Assembly: GCA_947165795.1 (NCBI GenBank)
Contig: CAMVBP010000004.1
Location: forward strand, 1-26,689
Source of the DNA: an uncultured Treponema sp.
GTDB taxonomy: Bacteria > Spirochaetota > Spirochaetia > Treponematales > Treponemataceae
DNA: 26,689 nt
Direction: 5' to 3'
The position numbers were made by a program, and so were the translations under genes. Position 1 is the first letter of the stretch. Each line of letters opens with the position of its first letter. The notes below the pieces were generated by a model. The model saw nothing but the letters and a program-made list of their open reading frames with translations. It made no database searches and was not told the DNA's origin. Shown in pieces: positions 15,460 through 24,102 of this stretch.

Positions 15460-16767
15460 TCAAGTCGTAGAAATTGAGAGTTTTATAACTTTATCGCAAA
15501 GATAATTTCCGTCTTCTTCATCGTGAGTTACAAATATCAAGTTTTTTGAATTCTTTTCCAGTTCAGCTTTTATAAAGTTCATAATTGTTTTTTTTAATAC
15601 ATAATCCTGCGCATTAAAGCTTTCATCCAAAAGCAGGATTTTTGCAGGAAAAGCCAGGGCTCTTGCAAGTGCAACCCTCTGCTTTTGTCCGCCGCTCAAA
15701 AATTTAACCTTTACATTTTTCTTTTCTTCAAGCGCAAGGTTCTTTATAAAATATTCAGCCTGCTGTTCCGCAGTTATTTTTTCATATTTATTTAAAAGCG
15801 GAATTACAATATTTTGAAAAACAGTGCACTCTCCTATTAAACGGTTTTCCTGAAAGCAATAAGAAACTTCATTATATTTTTTTGAATAATAATCCAGCAG
15901 AGTTGTTTTTCCAAAACCGCTCGGCGCAATTAATGCAACCTTTTCGTTTTCAGAAATTTGCGGTATGTAAGTTTCCGGATCGGGTCTTGAATCTCCTTCT
16001 GAATATTTTTTTTCTGAACATAAAAATTTTAAAATAAGTTCAAAAATAAAACTGAATAAAATCAGTGCAAGCGTATAAGCCATTACGGAAGATGTCTCCA
16101 AATGAACCTGAGCATCTGCAAGTGCACTTCCTAAGGCAAAGCGCGGGCGGCACAAAACTTCTCCGGCAACAACTACTTTCCAGCTCATTCCAAAGCTGGA
16201 AAATACTGAACTTTTTAAATAAGGTTTTAAAGACGGAATTAATACATAAAAGAATTTCTGTTTTTTTGTAAATCCAAAAATCCGTGTCATTTCATTCATC
16301 TGAAGATTCTTAAAAAATAATTCCACACCTTCAGTTATTGTCGTTATAATCACCGGCAAAGTCATTAATACAGAAGCGACAATAGGAACAGCCGAAGATG
16401 ATAAAGAAAATACAAGAATTAAAATTAAAGCGACAACCGGAGTTACGCGCAGAACTGCAAGCGGAAACGAAATAAGTTTTTTAACGGTTTGAAATTTGCC
16501 GCAGAAAAATCCAAAAATAATTCCTGCAAAAATAGAAAAACAGAATGCACAGATTACACGAAGAAAAGTTTTTGAAAGCTGTACATAAAAAAGCTTTGTC
16601 TGAATTAAAGCAAAAAAATCTTTGCAGACTTTAAAAAATGAAGGAAGAATAAGCGGACTGTTTATTTTTATGGAAGCCAGCTGCCATGAAAAAATAATTA
16701 TTAAAACAGAGAAAACTGGAATTATGATTTTCTTAAAAATTATCTTTCCGCCATTTTTCAATTTCAT
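15460..16767 (-). CDS. Fused ABC importer: permease and ATPase in one chain (NitT/TauT type)
   Basis: 435 residues. Residues 1-250 are an SsuC/TauC-type permease with about six helices and an EAA loop (about 147-182, with EMTRIFGF and VLIPSLKPYL). Residues 270-435 are a compact ATPase: Walker A APSGFGKTT (281-289; the first Gly is Ala), Q-loop Gln306, signature LSGGQKQR (357-364), Walker B ILLLDE (377-382) and switch His415 in VTHDEED. The ATPase is short because the usual first strands with the A-loop aromatic are missing and the helical region is trimmed. Fusion of the two subunits is unusual for importers of this class. A binding-protein gene lies 22 bases upstream. No frameshift is needed to read it. 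The substrate is unknown; thiamine precursors, sulfonates and similar compounds are candidates. Confidence 0.85.
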   Translation of the reverse strand: MKLKNGGKIIFKKIIIPVFSVLIIIFSWQLASIKINSPLILPSFFKVCKDFFALIQTKLFYVQLSKTFLRVICAFCFSIFAGIIFGFFCGKFQTVKKLISFPLAVLRVTPVVALILILVFSLSSSAVPIVASVLMTLPVIITTITEGVELFFKNLQMNEMTRIFGFTKKQKFFYVLIPSLKPYLKSSVFSSFGMSWKVVVAGEVLCRPRFALGSALADAQVHLETSSVMAYTLALILFSFIFELILKFLCSEKKYSEGDSRPDPETYIPQISENEKVALIAPSGFGKTTLLDYYSKKYNEVSYCFQENRLIGECTVFQNIVIPLLNKYEKITAEQQAEYFIKNLALEEKKNVKVKFLSGGQKQRVALARALAFPAKILLLDESFNAQDYVLKKTIMNFIKAELEKNSKNLIFVTHDEEDGNYLCDKVIKLSISTT

Positions 16768-16789
16768 ATTACGAAATCCACTTGAATTA

Positions 16790-17671
16790 TTAATAATAGA
16801 ATCCTGAATCCGGCAAAGCCTGATTAAAAATTTCTAAAAGCATTTCTATATCTGCTTTAGATTTTTTTGCAGGCTTCCAGGTGAATGCGCAATTAGGAAT
16901 TGCCTTTTGAGCAACCGCAGCCTTTAAGCCAAGCTCATGTTTTTCTACAAGAACTGCAGTTTCTGCAGGTTTTTCCAAGGTTCTTTTTACTGCCTTTTCG
17001 TATTTTTTTATAAACTCAGAAATTTCTTTTTTGTGATTTTCTGCATATTTTTTATTTACAACTAAAAGTGTCATCGGAAAATCTTTTCCGCCGGTTACTT
17101 CAGAAAACTCCTTGCTAAGGCTATAGCTTTTTACTTCTGAATCTGAATTCATTGCAGCAGAAACAAACGGTTCAGGAACAATTGCATAATCAAATTTCCC
17201 GGAAATTAACATTGGAGCAATCTGTGCATTTGGAGTAGAAAAGTCCAGACTAACATCCTGAATCTGTTTTTTGGAAAGAATATAATTTGTTACATATTCC
17301 GGAGTTGCGCCCTGTCCGGCACAGGCTACATTTTTTTTACTTAGCTCGGATAAATCAGAAAAATCTTTTTTTGTAATAAGAAAAATATTTCCATTGCCGC
17401 AAACTCCAAGACAAATAACTGCCTGATTATTTTCGGTGTAAACCTTTGCCGCAACATTCGGAGGAAGGAATCCGATTTCGGCTTCGCCTTTAATAAGCTT
17501 TGGTAAAGCAATCTGAGCCGAAGCACAAACTTCAAAATCATATTCAGAATTTTCTTCCATAAGATAAGCGCAGGGAATAGAAGACGGCCCATTCAAAACC
17601 GCTATCTTCTGGGAAAACATTGGTAAAATACATAATAACAAATATAAAAATATACATGTATATTTTTTCAT
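16790..17671 (-). CDS. NMT1/SsuA-type ABC substrate-binding protein
   Basis: 293 residues from the ATG at 17671, which gives a clean signal peptide (MKKYTCIFLYLLLC...MFSQK) and an AGG-type ribosome site about eight bases upstream. An ATG at 17701 would add ten residues and has a TATACA six bases before it, so it is a real alternative. The mature protein is a periplasmic two-lobe fold: KIAVLNGPSS, KGEAEIGFLPPNVAAKVY, the hinge segment V-A-C-A-G-Q-G-A-T-P-E-Y and KFDYAIVPEPFVSAA, as in NMT1/THI5-like and SsuA proteins. These bind pyrimidine precursors of thiamine, sulfonates or related compounds. The neighbouring thiN five genes downstream is the only hint of substrate. Confidence 0.82.
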   Translation of the reverse strand: MKKYTCIFLYLLLCILPMFSQKIAVLNGPSSIPCAYLMEENSEYDFEVCASAQIALPKLIKGEAEIGFLPPNVAAKVYTENNQAVICLGVCGNGNIFLITKKDFSDLSELSKKNVACAGQGATPEYVTNYILSKKQIQDVSLDFSTPNAQIAPMLISGKFDYAIVPEPFVSAAMNSDSEVKSYSLSKEFSEVTGGKDFPMTLLVVNKKYAENHKKEISEFIKKYEKAVKRTLEKPAETAVLVEKHELGLKAAVAQKAIPNCAFTWKPAKKSKADIEMLLEIFNQALPDSGFYY

Positions 17672-17745
17672 ATTAAAACCTGCCGTAAATATTTTTTGCA
17701 TTACTTCTGTATAATCAAATAATTCTAGCACATTTAATTTTAAAG

Positions 17746-17754
17746 TGGTATAAT
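17746..17754 (+). promoter_or_regulatory. Extended -10 promoter of the hydrogenase-like chemoreceptor gene
   Basis: TGGTATAAT, an extended -10 (TGnTATAAT). The leader to the ATG at 17840 would be about 80 bases and ends in an AGGA ribosome site. No convincing -35 hexamer is present, which is acceptable for an extended -10. Confidence 0.5.
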
Positions 17755-17839
17755 ATATTTTACTTTTCAAAAAATTCACATATTAAAAAGTTTTCTTATT
17801 TCATAATGATTTTCAAATTTTATTTTATAGGATGCAAAT

Positions 17840-19918
17840 ATGGAAAACTTAAAGGCTGTAATTTATGTCGACCCGGAAAAATGTGTAAACTGCCACCGTT
17901 GTATTGCAGTTTGCCCGTCTAAATTTTGTAATGATGCTTCCGGCTCTTTTGTTAAAGTTAATTCCGAAATTTGTGTTGGTTGCGGACGTTGTATTGCCGC
18001 CTGTGATCATGAAGCCAGAAAAGGTATTGATGATTTTGAAGAATTTATGAATGCCTTAAAGCGACACGAAAATGTGCTCGCAATTGTTGCGCCAGCTGCG
18101 GCTGCAAATTTCCGTGGAAAAGACCTTGAATTAAACGGATGGCTTAAATCTATTGGTGTAAAAGCAGTTTTTGATGTTTCATTCGGAGCTGAACTTACAA
18201 CAAAATCATATGTTGAATTTTTAAAACGTAATAAGCCGGAGCTTGTTATAAGCCAGCCTTGTCCTGCACTTGTAAGCTGGATTGAACTTTATAAACCGGA
18301 TCTTATTCCTTACCTTTCTCCTGCAGATTCTCCAATGGCACACACTTTTGCATTAATAAAAAATTTTTATCCGCAGTATAAGAATTTTAAAATGGCTGCA
18401 ATTTCTCCATGTTATGCAAAGCGCCATGAATTTGATGAAAATGGACTTGGAGATTTTAATGTTACCATGGCTTCAATCAGTTCATATCTTGAAGCAAATA
18501 ACATTAAGCTTGATGATTTTCCGAAAACAAAATACGACAACCCGCCGGCTGAACGTGCCGTCCTTTATTCAACGCCAGGCGGCCTCCTTCGCACTGCAGA
18601 ACGTTTTGTACCTGGAATAAGCTCTAAAACAAGAAAAATTGAAGGCCAGCCGACAATGACCGAATATTTTAAGGAATTGTCTGAATCTCTGGCAAACGGC
18701 AAAAAAAGCAACTATCAGCTTGTAGACTGTTTAAATTGTGAGCGCGGATGTAACTGCGGTGCCGGAACAATTAATCAGAAGGTTCCTCTTGATGAACTTG
18801 AAAACTATATTGAAAAACGAAGTGAATCGCGAAAAAAGCAGTTAAAAACAAAAACGCTTTTTGGAAAAAGAAAACTCGAAAAATCAATCAACAAATACTG
18901 GGAGCCGGATATTTACACCCGCGAATATACAAACCGAAGTTCAACCTTCAGTTCAAATATCAGAATACCGACTGAGGAAGAATTACAGAATATTTATCTT
19001 GTAATGGGTAAAACAAAAAAATCTGACTTTTTGAATTGCGGAGCCTGCGGTTATTCATCCTGTGAAGAAATGGCAATTGCAGTTTTTAACGGAATTAATA
19101 AATACGAAAACTGCCACCATTATTTATTGAATGAAAATGTCAAAAAGCATGAAAAGGAATTAAAGGAAAAACTTCATACTTCTGTAAAGCACATTACAGA
19201 CACAAGTGTAAATGAACTTAAAAATTCTCAGGTAAATGTTCAGTCACTTGTTCTTAATACAGAAAATATGAATATTGCAGTTAACAGTTCTTCCGAAGCA
19301 GTAAAACTTATGGTAGAAAAAATCAACGCAATCAACACAATTCTGGAAACAAATGCAGTTGCAGTAGAAGCTTTAGGAAATGCAACTACAGTCGGTAAAA
19401 CAAACCTTGCAGATGTTTCTGTGCTTGTTTCGGAAATTGAACATAATTCAGCAGGCCTTGTAGAAATGAGCCATGTAATTCAGCAGATTGCAAGCCAGAC
19501 AAACCTTCTTGCTATGAATGCGGCTATTGAAGCTGCTCACGCCGGAGAATTTGGAAAAGGCTTTGCAGTTGTTGCAGGCGAAATCCGTAAGCTTGCCGAA
19601 GATTCAAGTAATCAGGCAAAAAGCATTAATGACGTACTTAATAAAATCAAACAACTTATTGATAATGCTTATGGAAAGACCGTAAGTACTCAAAAAGAAT
19701 TTGAAAATATTGTAGAATTAACAACGCAGGTTAGAGAACAGGAACTTCAGGTAAAAGAAGCGGTTTCTCAGGAAAGTTCGAGTGGAGAACAATTAATTGA
19801 AGCTATAAAAAATCTACAGGAATCTGAAGAATCCGTAAATTCTGTAGCTCAAAAATTAAAGACCGAAACTCAGGATGTAATGCTTGCAATTCAAAAGTTG
19901 GGAAATAATGAGGAATAA
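17840..19918 (+). CDS. Soluble chemoreceptor with ferredoxin and [FeFe]-hydrogenase-like sensor domains
   Basis: 692 residues, no membrane helix. Order: two [4Fe-4S] ferredoxin motifs (C15, C18, C21, C25 and C45, C48, C51, C55); an H-cluster domain like the large subunit of [FeFe]-hydrogenase; a basic linker; a PF04060-type Fe-S motif (C400, C403, C408, C425); then a cytoplasmic chemotaxis signalling domain whose tip, [20 protein letters not shown], is near 553-572. H-cluster motifs: L1 SQPCP (C141), L2 SPCYAKRHE (C191), L3 CERGC (C300, C304). All four cluster ligands are kept. The proton-transfer cysteine is Pro140 and the GGGQP tail of L3 is replaced by CGAGT, so a sensor rather than a working hydrogenase is likely. 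It should pass a redox or H2/CO-type signal to CheA. No CheR-binding pentapeptide is seen. No maturases are nearby. Confidence 0.88.
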   Translation: MENLKAVIYVDPEKCVNCHRCIAVCPSKFCNDASGSFVKVNSEICVGCGRCIAACDHEARKGIDDFEEFMNALKRHENVLAIVAPAAAANFRGKDLELNGWLKSIGVKAVFDVSFGAELTTKSYVEFLKRNKPELVISQPCPALVSWIELYKPDLIPYLSPADSPMAHTFALIKNFYPQYKNFKMAAISPCYAKRHEFDENGLGDFNVTMASISSYLEANNIKLDDFPKTKYDNPPAERAVLYSTPGGLLRTAERFVPGISSKTRKIEGQPTMTEYFKELSESLANGKKSNYQLVDCLNCERGCNCGAGTINQKVPLDELENYIEKRSESRKKQLKTKTLFGKRKLEKSINKYWEPDIYTREYTNRSSTFSSNIRIPTEEELQNIYLVMGKTKKSDFLNCGACGYSSCEEMAIAVFNGINKYENCHHYLLNENVKKHEKELKEKLHTSVKHITDTSVNELKNSQVNVQSLVLNTENMNIAVNSSSEAVKLMVEKINAINTILETNAVAVEALGNATTVGKTNLADVSVLVSEIEHNSAGLVEMSHVIQQIASQTNLLAMNAAIEAAHAGEFGKGFAVVAGEIRKLAEDSSNQAKSINDVLNKIKQLIDNAYGKTVSTQKEFENIVELTTQVREQELQVKEAVSQESSSGEQLIEAIKNLQESEESVNSVAQKLKTETQDVMLAIQKLGNNEE

Positions 19919-19921
19919 AAA

Positions 19922-22180
19922 ATGCAGCAGATTTCATTTAATAAAGAATTTCAGAGCTTCCGTATAGATACGCCTTCTTCTACTTACGGAATTTCTCTTG
20001 TTAATGCGGGCGGAGAAGCTAACGGCCAATACATAATTCATTCATATTATGGCTCAAAGCTTGGTGATGATGATTTTACATATCTGAGCCGTCCGAAAGA
20101 ATACTGGTTTGCAGATTCTCCGGTATACAGGGAAAAACATTCTTTCCTTGATTATATTCCTCAGGAAATGCCGACCGACGGAGTTGGAGATTTTAGGGAA
20201 TCGGCTCTGGCTGTTACAGATAAAAACGGTTGCAACGCTATTGAACTCAAATATAAATCTCATAAAATTCTACAGGGAACAGAAGGTCTTCCGGGGCTTC
20301 CGGCTGTTTTTGGAAACAAGGACAATTCCTGCCGTCTGGAAATTACCGCTGTTGATGAAGTATTAAATGTTGAAGTTACTTTAATTTATACAGTTTTTGA
20401 AAATCTTGATGCAATTATCCGTTCAGCCCGCATAGAAAACAAAAGCAAAAATGCGGTTTATTTAAAAAAGGCTCTTTCTGCTTCCTTTGATATTGATGAC
20501 AACAATTTTGACGTAATTACACTGCACGGTTCCTGGGCAAGGGAACGCCATATTGAACGTCATCCTGTTCACAAGGGAAAACAGGGAGTCTGTTCAATGA
20601 GGGGAGAAACAAGTCATCAGGAACATCCTTTTATTGCTTTGCTTGATCATAATGCAGATTATAATAACGGACGTGTTTGGGGTGTAAATTTTATATATTC
20701 AGGAAATTTCATAGCCGACGTTCAGAAAAATCAGTTCGATTCAATCCGTGTTGTAATGGGAATTAATCCTGATAATTTCTGCTGGAAACTGAATCCTGGA
20801 GAAGCCTTCGACACACCGCAGGCTGTTCTTGTATATTCAGACAATGGCTTAAATTCAATGAGTCGTACTTTTCATGATTTGTATCGCGATCACCTTATAC
20901 GTTCACCTTACAAAAATTCTCCGCGCCCTGTTTTAATTAATAACTGGGAAGCAACTTATTTTGATTTTAATACAGAAAAACTTCTTGATATTGCAAGAGA
21001 AGCTAAAAAAGACGGAATAGAAATGCTTGTCATGGATGACGGCTGGTTTGGAAAACGTAATTTTGATAATAACAGCCTTGGCGACTGGATTGTTAATGAA
21101 GAAAAAATAAACGGCGGATTAAATCATCTTGTAAATGAAGTAAATAAAATCGGACTTAAATTTGGAATATGGTTTGAGCCGGAAATGATTTCTCCGGATT
21201 CAGATTTATACCGTGCTCATCCGGACTGGGCAATTCAAATTCCAGGTCGTATTCCTGGAATGAGCCGCCAGCAGCTGGTGCTGGACATTACCCGAAAAGA
21301 AGTCCGCGATTATACATATGAAAGCATTGCAAAAATCCTGCGCTCAGCAAATATTGAATACGTAAAATGGGATATGAACCGTCAGCTTTCAGATATTGGT
21401 TCTCCTGAGCTTTCCAGCGACAGATGCGGTGAATTTTATCATAGATACGTGCTTGCTGTTTATGAGCTGCAGGAACGTCTTATTACAGAATTTCCAAAGC
21501 TTCTTCTGGAGAACTGTTCTGGTGGAGGCGCCCGATTTGACCCTGGAATGTTCTATTACAGTCCGCAAATCTGGTGCAGTGATGATTCTGATGCTTATGA
21601 AAGGCTTGCAATTCAGGAAGGAACTGCGCTTATTTATCCTCTATCTACAATGGGTGCTCATGTATCTGTATGCCCGAACCACGCCGTAGGAAGAGTTACT
21701 CCATTTAAAACCAGAGGTTATGTTGCCTTAAGCGGAACTTTTGGATACGAGCTTGATATAACTAAACTTTCTCAGGAAGACCGCTCGTTAATTCCTCATC
21801 AGATTGAACTTTATAAAAAATACGGAGATCTGGTTAGAAACGGCGATTATCAGAGAATATTAAGCGGCTCAAACGGAATAAATGCAGAAGATTCAGATGC
21901 AGACTGCTGGGCTTGCATTTCTAAAGATAAGACAAGAGCTCTGGTAACTTTTGTACAGGTATTGAATCATCCGAATTATAAAAGCCGTTTTATAAAAGTT
22001 GCAGGATTAATTCAGGATGCAGATTATCGTATCACATTCCCGGATGAAGACCAGAAGGACTTCCCGGAACAGATTTTAAGCGGAAAAACGCTGGAAAATG
22101 CCGGTTTTGCAATAAAGCGTGATTGGGGCGATTTCCAGGGAAAACTAATATATATAGAAAGCAAAAATCTCAAAAAATAA
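19922..22180 (+). CDS. GH36 alpha-galactosidase
   Basis: 752 residues, the full length of bacterial GH36 enzymes. An N-terminal beta-sandwich is followed by the catalytic barrel with VMDDGWFGKRN, GIWFEPEM and the nucleophile Asp484 in YVKWDMNR. LENCSGGGARFD follows, then the acid/base Asp554 in WCSDDSDAYERL. It releases alpha-galactose from melibiose or raffinose-type oligosaccharides. There is no signal peptide, so it works on imported sugars. The ATG is three bases after the chemoreceptor stop, with a GAGGA site inside the end of that gene, so the two are co-transcribed. A transporter for alpha-galactosides is not in the window. Confidence 0.95.
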   Translation: MQQISFNKEFQSFRIDTPSSTYGISLVNAGGEANGQYIIHSYYGSKLGDDDFTYLSRPKEYWFADSPVYREKHSFLDYIPQEMPTDGVGDFRESALAVTDKNGCNAIELKYKSHKILQGTEGLPGLPAVFGNKDNSCRLEITAVDEVLNVEVTLIYTVFENLDAIIRSARIENKSKNAVYLKKALSASFDIDDNNFDVITLHGSWARERHIERHPVHKGKQGVCSMRGETSHQEHPFIALLDHNADYNNGRVWGVNFIYSGNFIADVQKNQFDSIRVVMGINPDNFCWKLNPGEAFDTPQAVLVYSDNGLNSMSRTFHDLYRDHLIRSPYKNSPRPVLINNWEATYFDFNTEKLLDIAREAKKDGIEMLVMDDGWFGKRNFDNNSLGDWIVNEEKINGGLNHLVNEVNKIGLKFGIWFEPEMISPDSDLYRAHPDWAIQIPGRIPGMSRQQLVLDITRKEVRDYTYESIAKILRSANIEYVKWDMNRQLSDIGSPELSSDRCGEFYHRYVLAVYELQERLITEFPKLLLENCSGGGARFDPGMFYYSPQIWCSDDSDAYERLAIQEGTALIYPLSTMGAHVSVCPNHAVGRVTPFKTRGYVALSGTFGYELDITKLSQEDRSLIPHQIELYKKYGDLVRNGDYQRILSGSNGINAEDSDADCWACISKDKTRALVTFVQVLNHPNYKSRFIKVAGLIQDADYRITFPDEDQKDFPEQILSGKTLENAGFAIKRDWGDFQGKLIYIESKNLKK

Positions 22181-22198
22181 CCGGCTGAGTAATTATCA

Positions 22199-22231
22199 GT
22201 CAGATTGCCGGGACATGCCCGGTAATCTGAC
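22199..22231. terminator. GC-rich hairpin between convergent genes (candidate bidirectional terminator)
   Basis: A 14-bp stem (one G-T pair in DNA terms) with a five-base loop, lying between the alpha-galactosidase and lipoprotein genes. Its last base is the first base of the lipoprotein stop codon. Neither side has a run of T of the usual length, so its strength as an intrinsic terminator is uncertain; it may also protect RNA ends. Confidence 0.5.
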
Positions 22232-23745
22232 TATTTGCTCAATACGTATTTTGTTCCGTCATATTCGAAAATATAGCGGTCTGCATCATCAGAATCATTA
22301 AAAAGTACAGGCATATCCGAATAAAACATAAGCTGAATGTATTTACTTGACTTTGGATTTTTAATCGAATAGTTTATATTCTCTCCGTCATTTACATCAG
22401 CATACAAGCTTGAAGTAGTCAGTTCACTAAAAGTAAAATACTGCCCCTCGTGCTCTGAAACAACTTTTTCAATTTCAGAAACTATGTAATTTTTTTCTGT
22501 TTCCTTCCAGCTGCCGTTTTTATATACATAAAGCTTAAAGTCTTTGTAGAATGCAAGACACGGCACTCCAAATTCTGTATCTATATTCTCTTCTCTCTGC
22601 TTCTGATTCTGCACCTCGCCCGGCGTTACGATTATAGGCGTGTCACCGTCCAAATCAATATTGTAGAAAGTTAAGGAACTTGGGGGAAGCAGGGTAAGGA
22701 TTCTCCAATCCGAATCAGCATCATGTCTATTGTCGTAAAACTTTTCCAGATTGCCATTATTAAAGCGGAAATGTTTCGTATCATTTTTTAAATCCCTGCA
22801 ATAGGCATAGATTACTTCTGCATAGTATGGATCCAAAGGCATGATATAATCATCGTCCAAATACGAGCCTAGATGGATTTCTGCAACACACGTATCATCA
22901 TATTTTGAGCCGGGATAGACAGAAAGAATCTCAAAAGTGAGTTTACTGACATAACGGTCTCCAAGATATTTTCTAAGAACTATCGTTTGCCCGACATGCC
23001 GGTCATGCAGCATGATTTTTACAGGAACAGGGTCATCGTCAATCCAAAGATTCATTTCTTTTACGCGGTTATTCTGATGGAAATTTTTCAAATCTCCATA
23101 GCCGTTTACAATATCGATGCAGGCATAATTCGTAGCATTTGCAAAACGAAACGGACGCTCGAACTCAAATGTGATTTTTGTTCCAATTCCGCTGCCCTCT
23201 TCTCCTTCTGCCCAAGATTTCCAGCTGCCGTCAATCAGGTTTTCTGCGGAGTATTTTTCACCAAGCGTTGAAGTTGCCGTCACGGATTTTATTTTTACTC
23301 CGGGACCGTAATCATGCGTGTAGTTTGCCATGACAGCTTCTTCAAAAGTGTCATAACGATTAATATTCAGGTAAATATCATAAAGGACATCGCTTGAATT
23401 GTAAAAAACAGGCTCCCATTTATTCGGATCGCTATGATTGGGGTACATGGAAACTTCATATTTTGCTTTTTCGGGGTATTCTCCGTCTATTGATTTATAT
23501 TCAATTCTATAGACTTTATCACCTTCAAGGCGGTATTCAGTTATATTCCCATCACCGTTTGAATAAAATCCAAGAAACAACGGATTCGCATCAAGATACT
23601 CTTTGAGCTTATTCGCAAGAAACTGTTCCTGTGTAAGAGCAGTTTTTTTATTTTCTGTAGATTCTGAATTTTCAGATTTTTTCTGGCTGCATGATGCAAG
23701 CAAAAGAACGGTAAACAATATCAGTAATATATATAACTTTTTCAT
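22231..23745 (-). CDS. Lipoprotein with discoidin-like (NADase-type glycan-binding) domain
   Basis: 504 residues from the ATG at 23745. This start gives a lipoprotein signal (MKKLYILL...LLLASC, with Cys19 the lipid site); the ATG six codons upstream adds only MHYIFD. After a Lys/Glu/Ser-rich linker comes a region without a recognised domain, then a galactose-binding-like jelly roll at roughly 155-295 that includes S-A-E-N-L-I-D-G, W-A-E-G-E-E-G-S-G-I-G and a V-A-E-I-H-L end strand. This resembles the discoidin/NADase-type glycan-binding domain found in many Treponema lipoproteins. The C-terminal half is not recognised. It is likely anchored facing the periplasm or cell surface, possibly binding glycans. 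The promoter looks leaderless. Confidence 0.75.
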   Translation of the reverse strand: MKKLYILLILFTVLLLASCSQKKSENSESTENKKTALTQEQFLANKLKEYLDANPLFLGFYSNGDGNITEYRLEGDKVYRIEYKSIDGEYPEKAKYEVSMYPNHSDPNKWEPVFYNSSDVLYDIYLNINRYDTFEEAVMANYTHDYGPGVKIKSVTATSTLGEKYSAENLIDGSWKSWAEGEEGSGIGTKITFEFERPFRFANATNYACIDIVNGYGDLKNFHQNNRVKEMNLWIDDDPVPVKIMLHDRHVGQTIVLRKYLGDRYVSKLTFEILSVYPGSKYDDTCVAEIHLGSYLDDDYIMPLDPYYAEVIYAYCRDLKNDTKHFRFNNGNLEKFYDNRHDADSDWRILTLLPPSSLTFYNIDLDGDTPIIVTPGEVQNQKQREENIDTEFGVPCLAFYKDFKLYVYKNGSWKETEKNYIVSEIEKVVSEHEGQYFTFSELTTSSLYADVNDGENINYSIKNPKSSKYIQLMFYSDMPVLFNDSDDADRYIFEYDGTKYVLSK

Positions 23746-23751
23746 ATCAAA

Positions 23752-23780
23752 AATATAATGCAAGTACTTTCGTTTTTCAA
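23752..23780 (-). promoter_or_regulatory. Promoter of the lipoprotein gene, leaderless type
   Basis: Minus strand: TTGAAA (23775-23780), a 17-base spacer and TATATT (23752-23757), then six bases before the ATG at 23745. Each hexamer matches the sigma-70 consensus at five of six positions. No Shine-Dalgarno is present. This also supports 23745 rather than 23763 as the start. Confidence 0.6.
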
Positions 23781-24074
23781 CGTTTATAAATATGTTTTTT
23801 TGACTTTGTTAATTCTTGCTTTTACGGTTAAGTGTGGTAAACTATTAACTATTAAAATAACTCACAATATAGACTTTGATATTTGCGGAATTATACCAAG
23901 CATGTGCGTGCATTTCTTTCTGGCATTTATATACACAGTCGGCGCGGCGCAAGTGCTGCGCATTATTGCAATAAAATAGAAAAAAAATCAAATTTAAAAA
24001 CATCAATCACCATTTATAAAATAAGGCAGAGAGAATCTTATAAAAAATTATTCTAATTCTGTATAGTTTTTTAC

Positions 24075-24102
24075 TTTACTTATTTTAGAACTATTTTATA
24101 AT
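24075..24102 (+). promoter_or_regulatory. Promoter of the interrupted chemoreceptor gene
   Basis: TTTACT (24075-24080), a 16-base spacer and a perfect TATAAT (24097-24102). The leader to the ATG at 24170 is about 60 bases and contains AAAGGAG a few bases before the start. Confidence 0.5.

Noticed and set aside
17672..17839. TPP riboswitch upstream of the possible thiamine gene run
   Set aside because: No thi-box-like CTGAGA and ACCTGA elements were found on the minus strand of this gap.
23887..23898. Extended -10 (TGGTATAAT) on the minus strand far upstream of the lipoprotein gene
   Set aside because: A better complete promoter (TTGAAA-17-TATATT) lies next to the start codon; this one has no -35 and would leave a leader of about 140 bases.
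23758..23979. 73-codon plus-strand frame with two hydrophobic stretches
   Set aside because: It starts inside the lipoprotein promoter, has no ribosome site or own promoter, and resembles no known protein; a chance frame is more likely, though a small membrane protein cannot be excluded.
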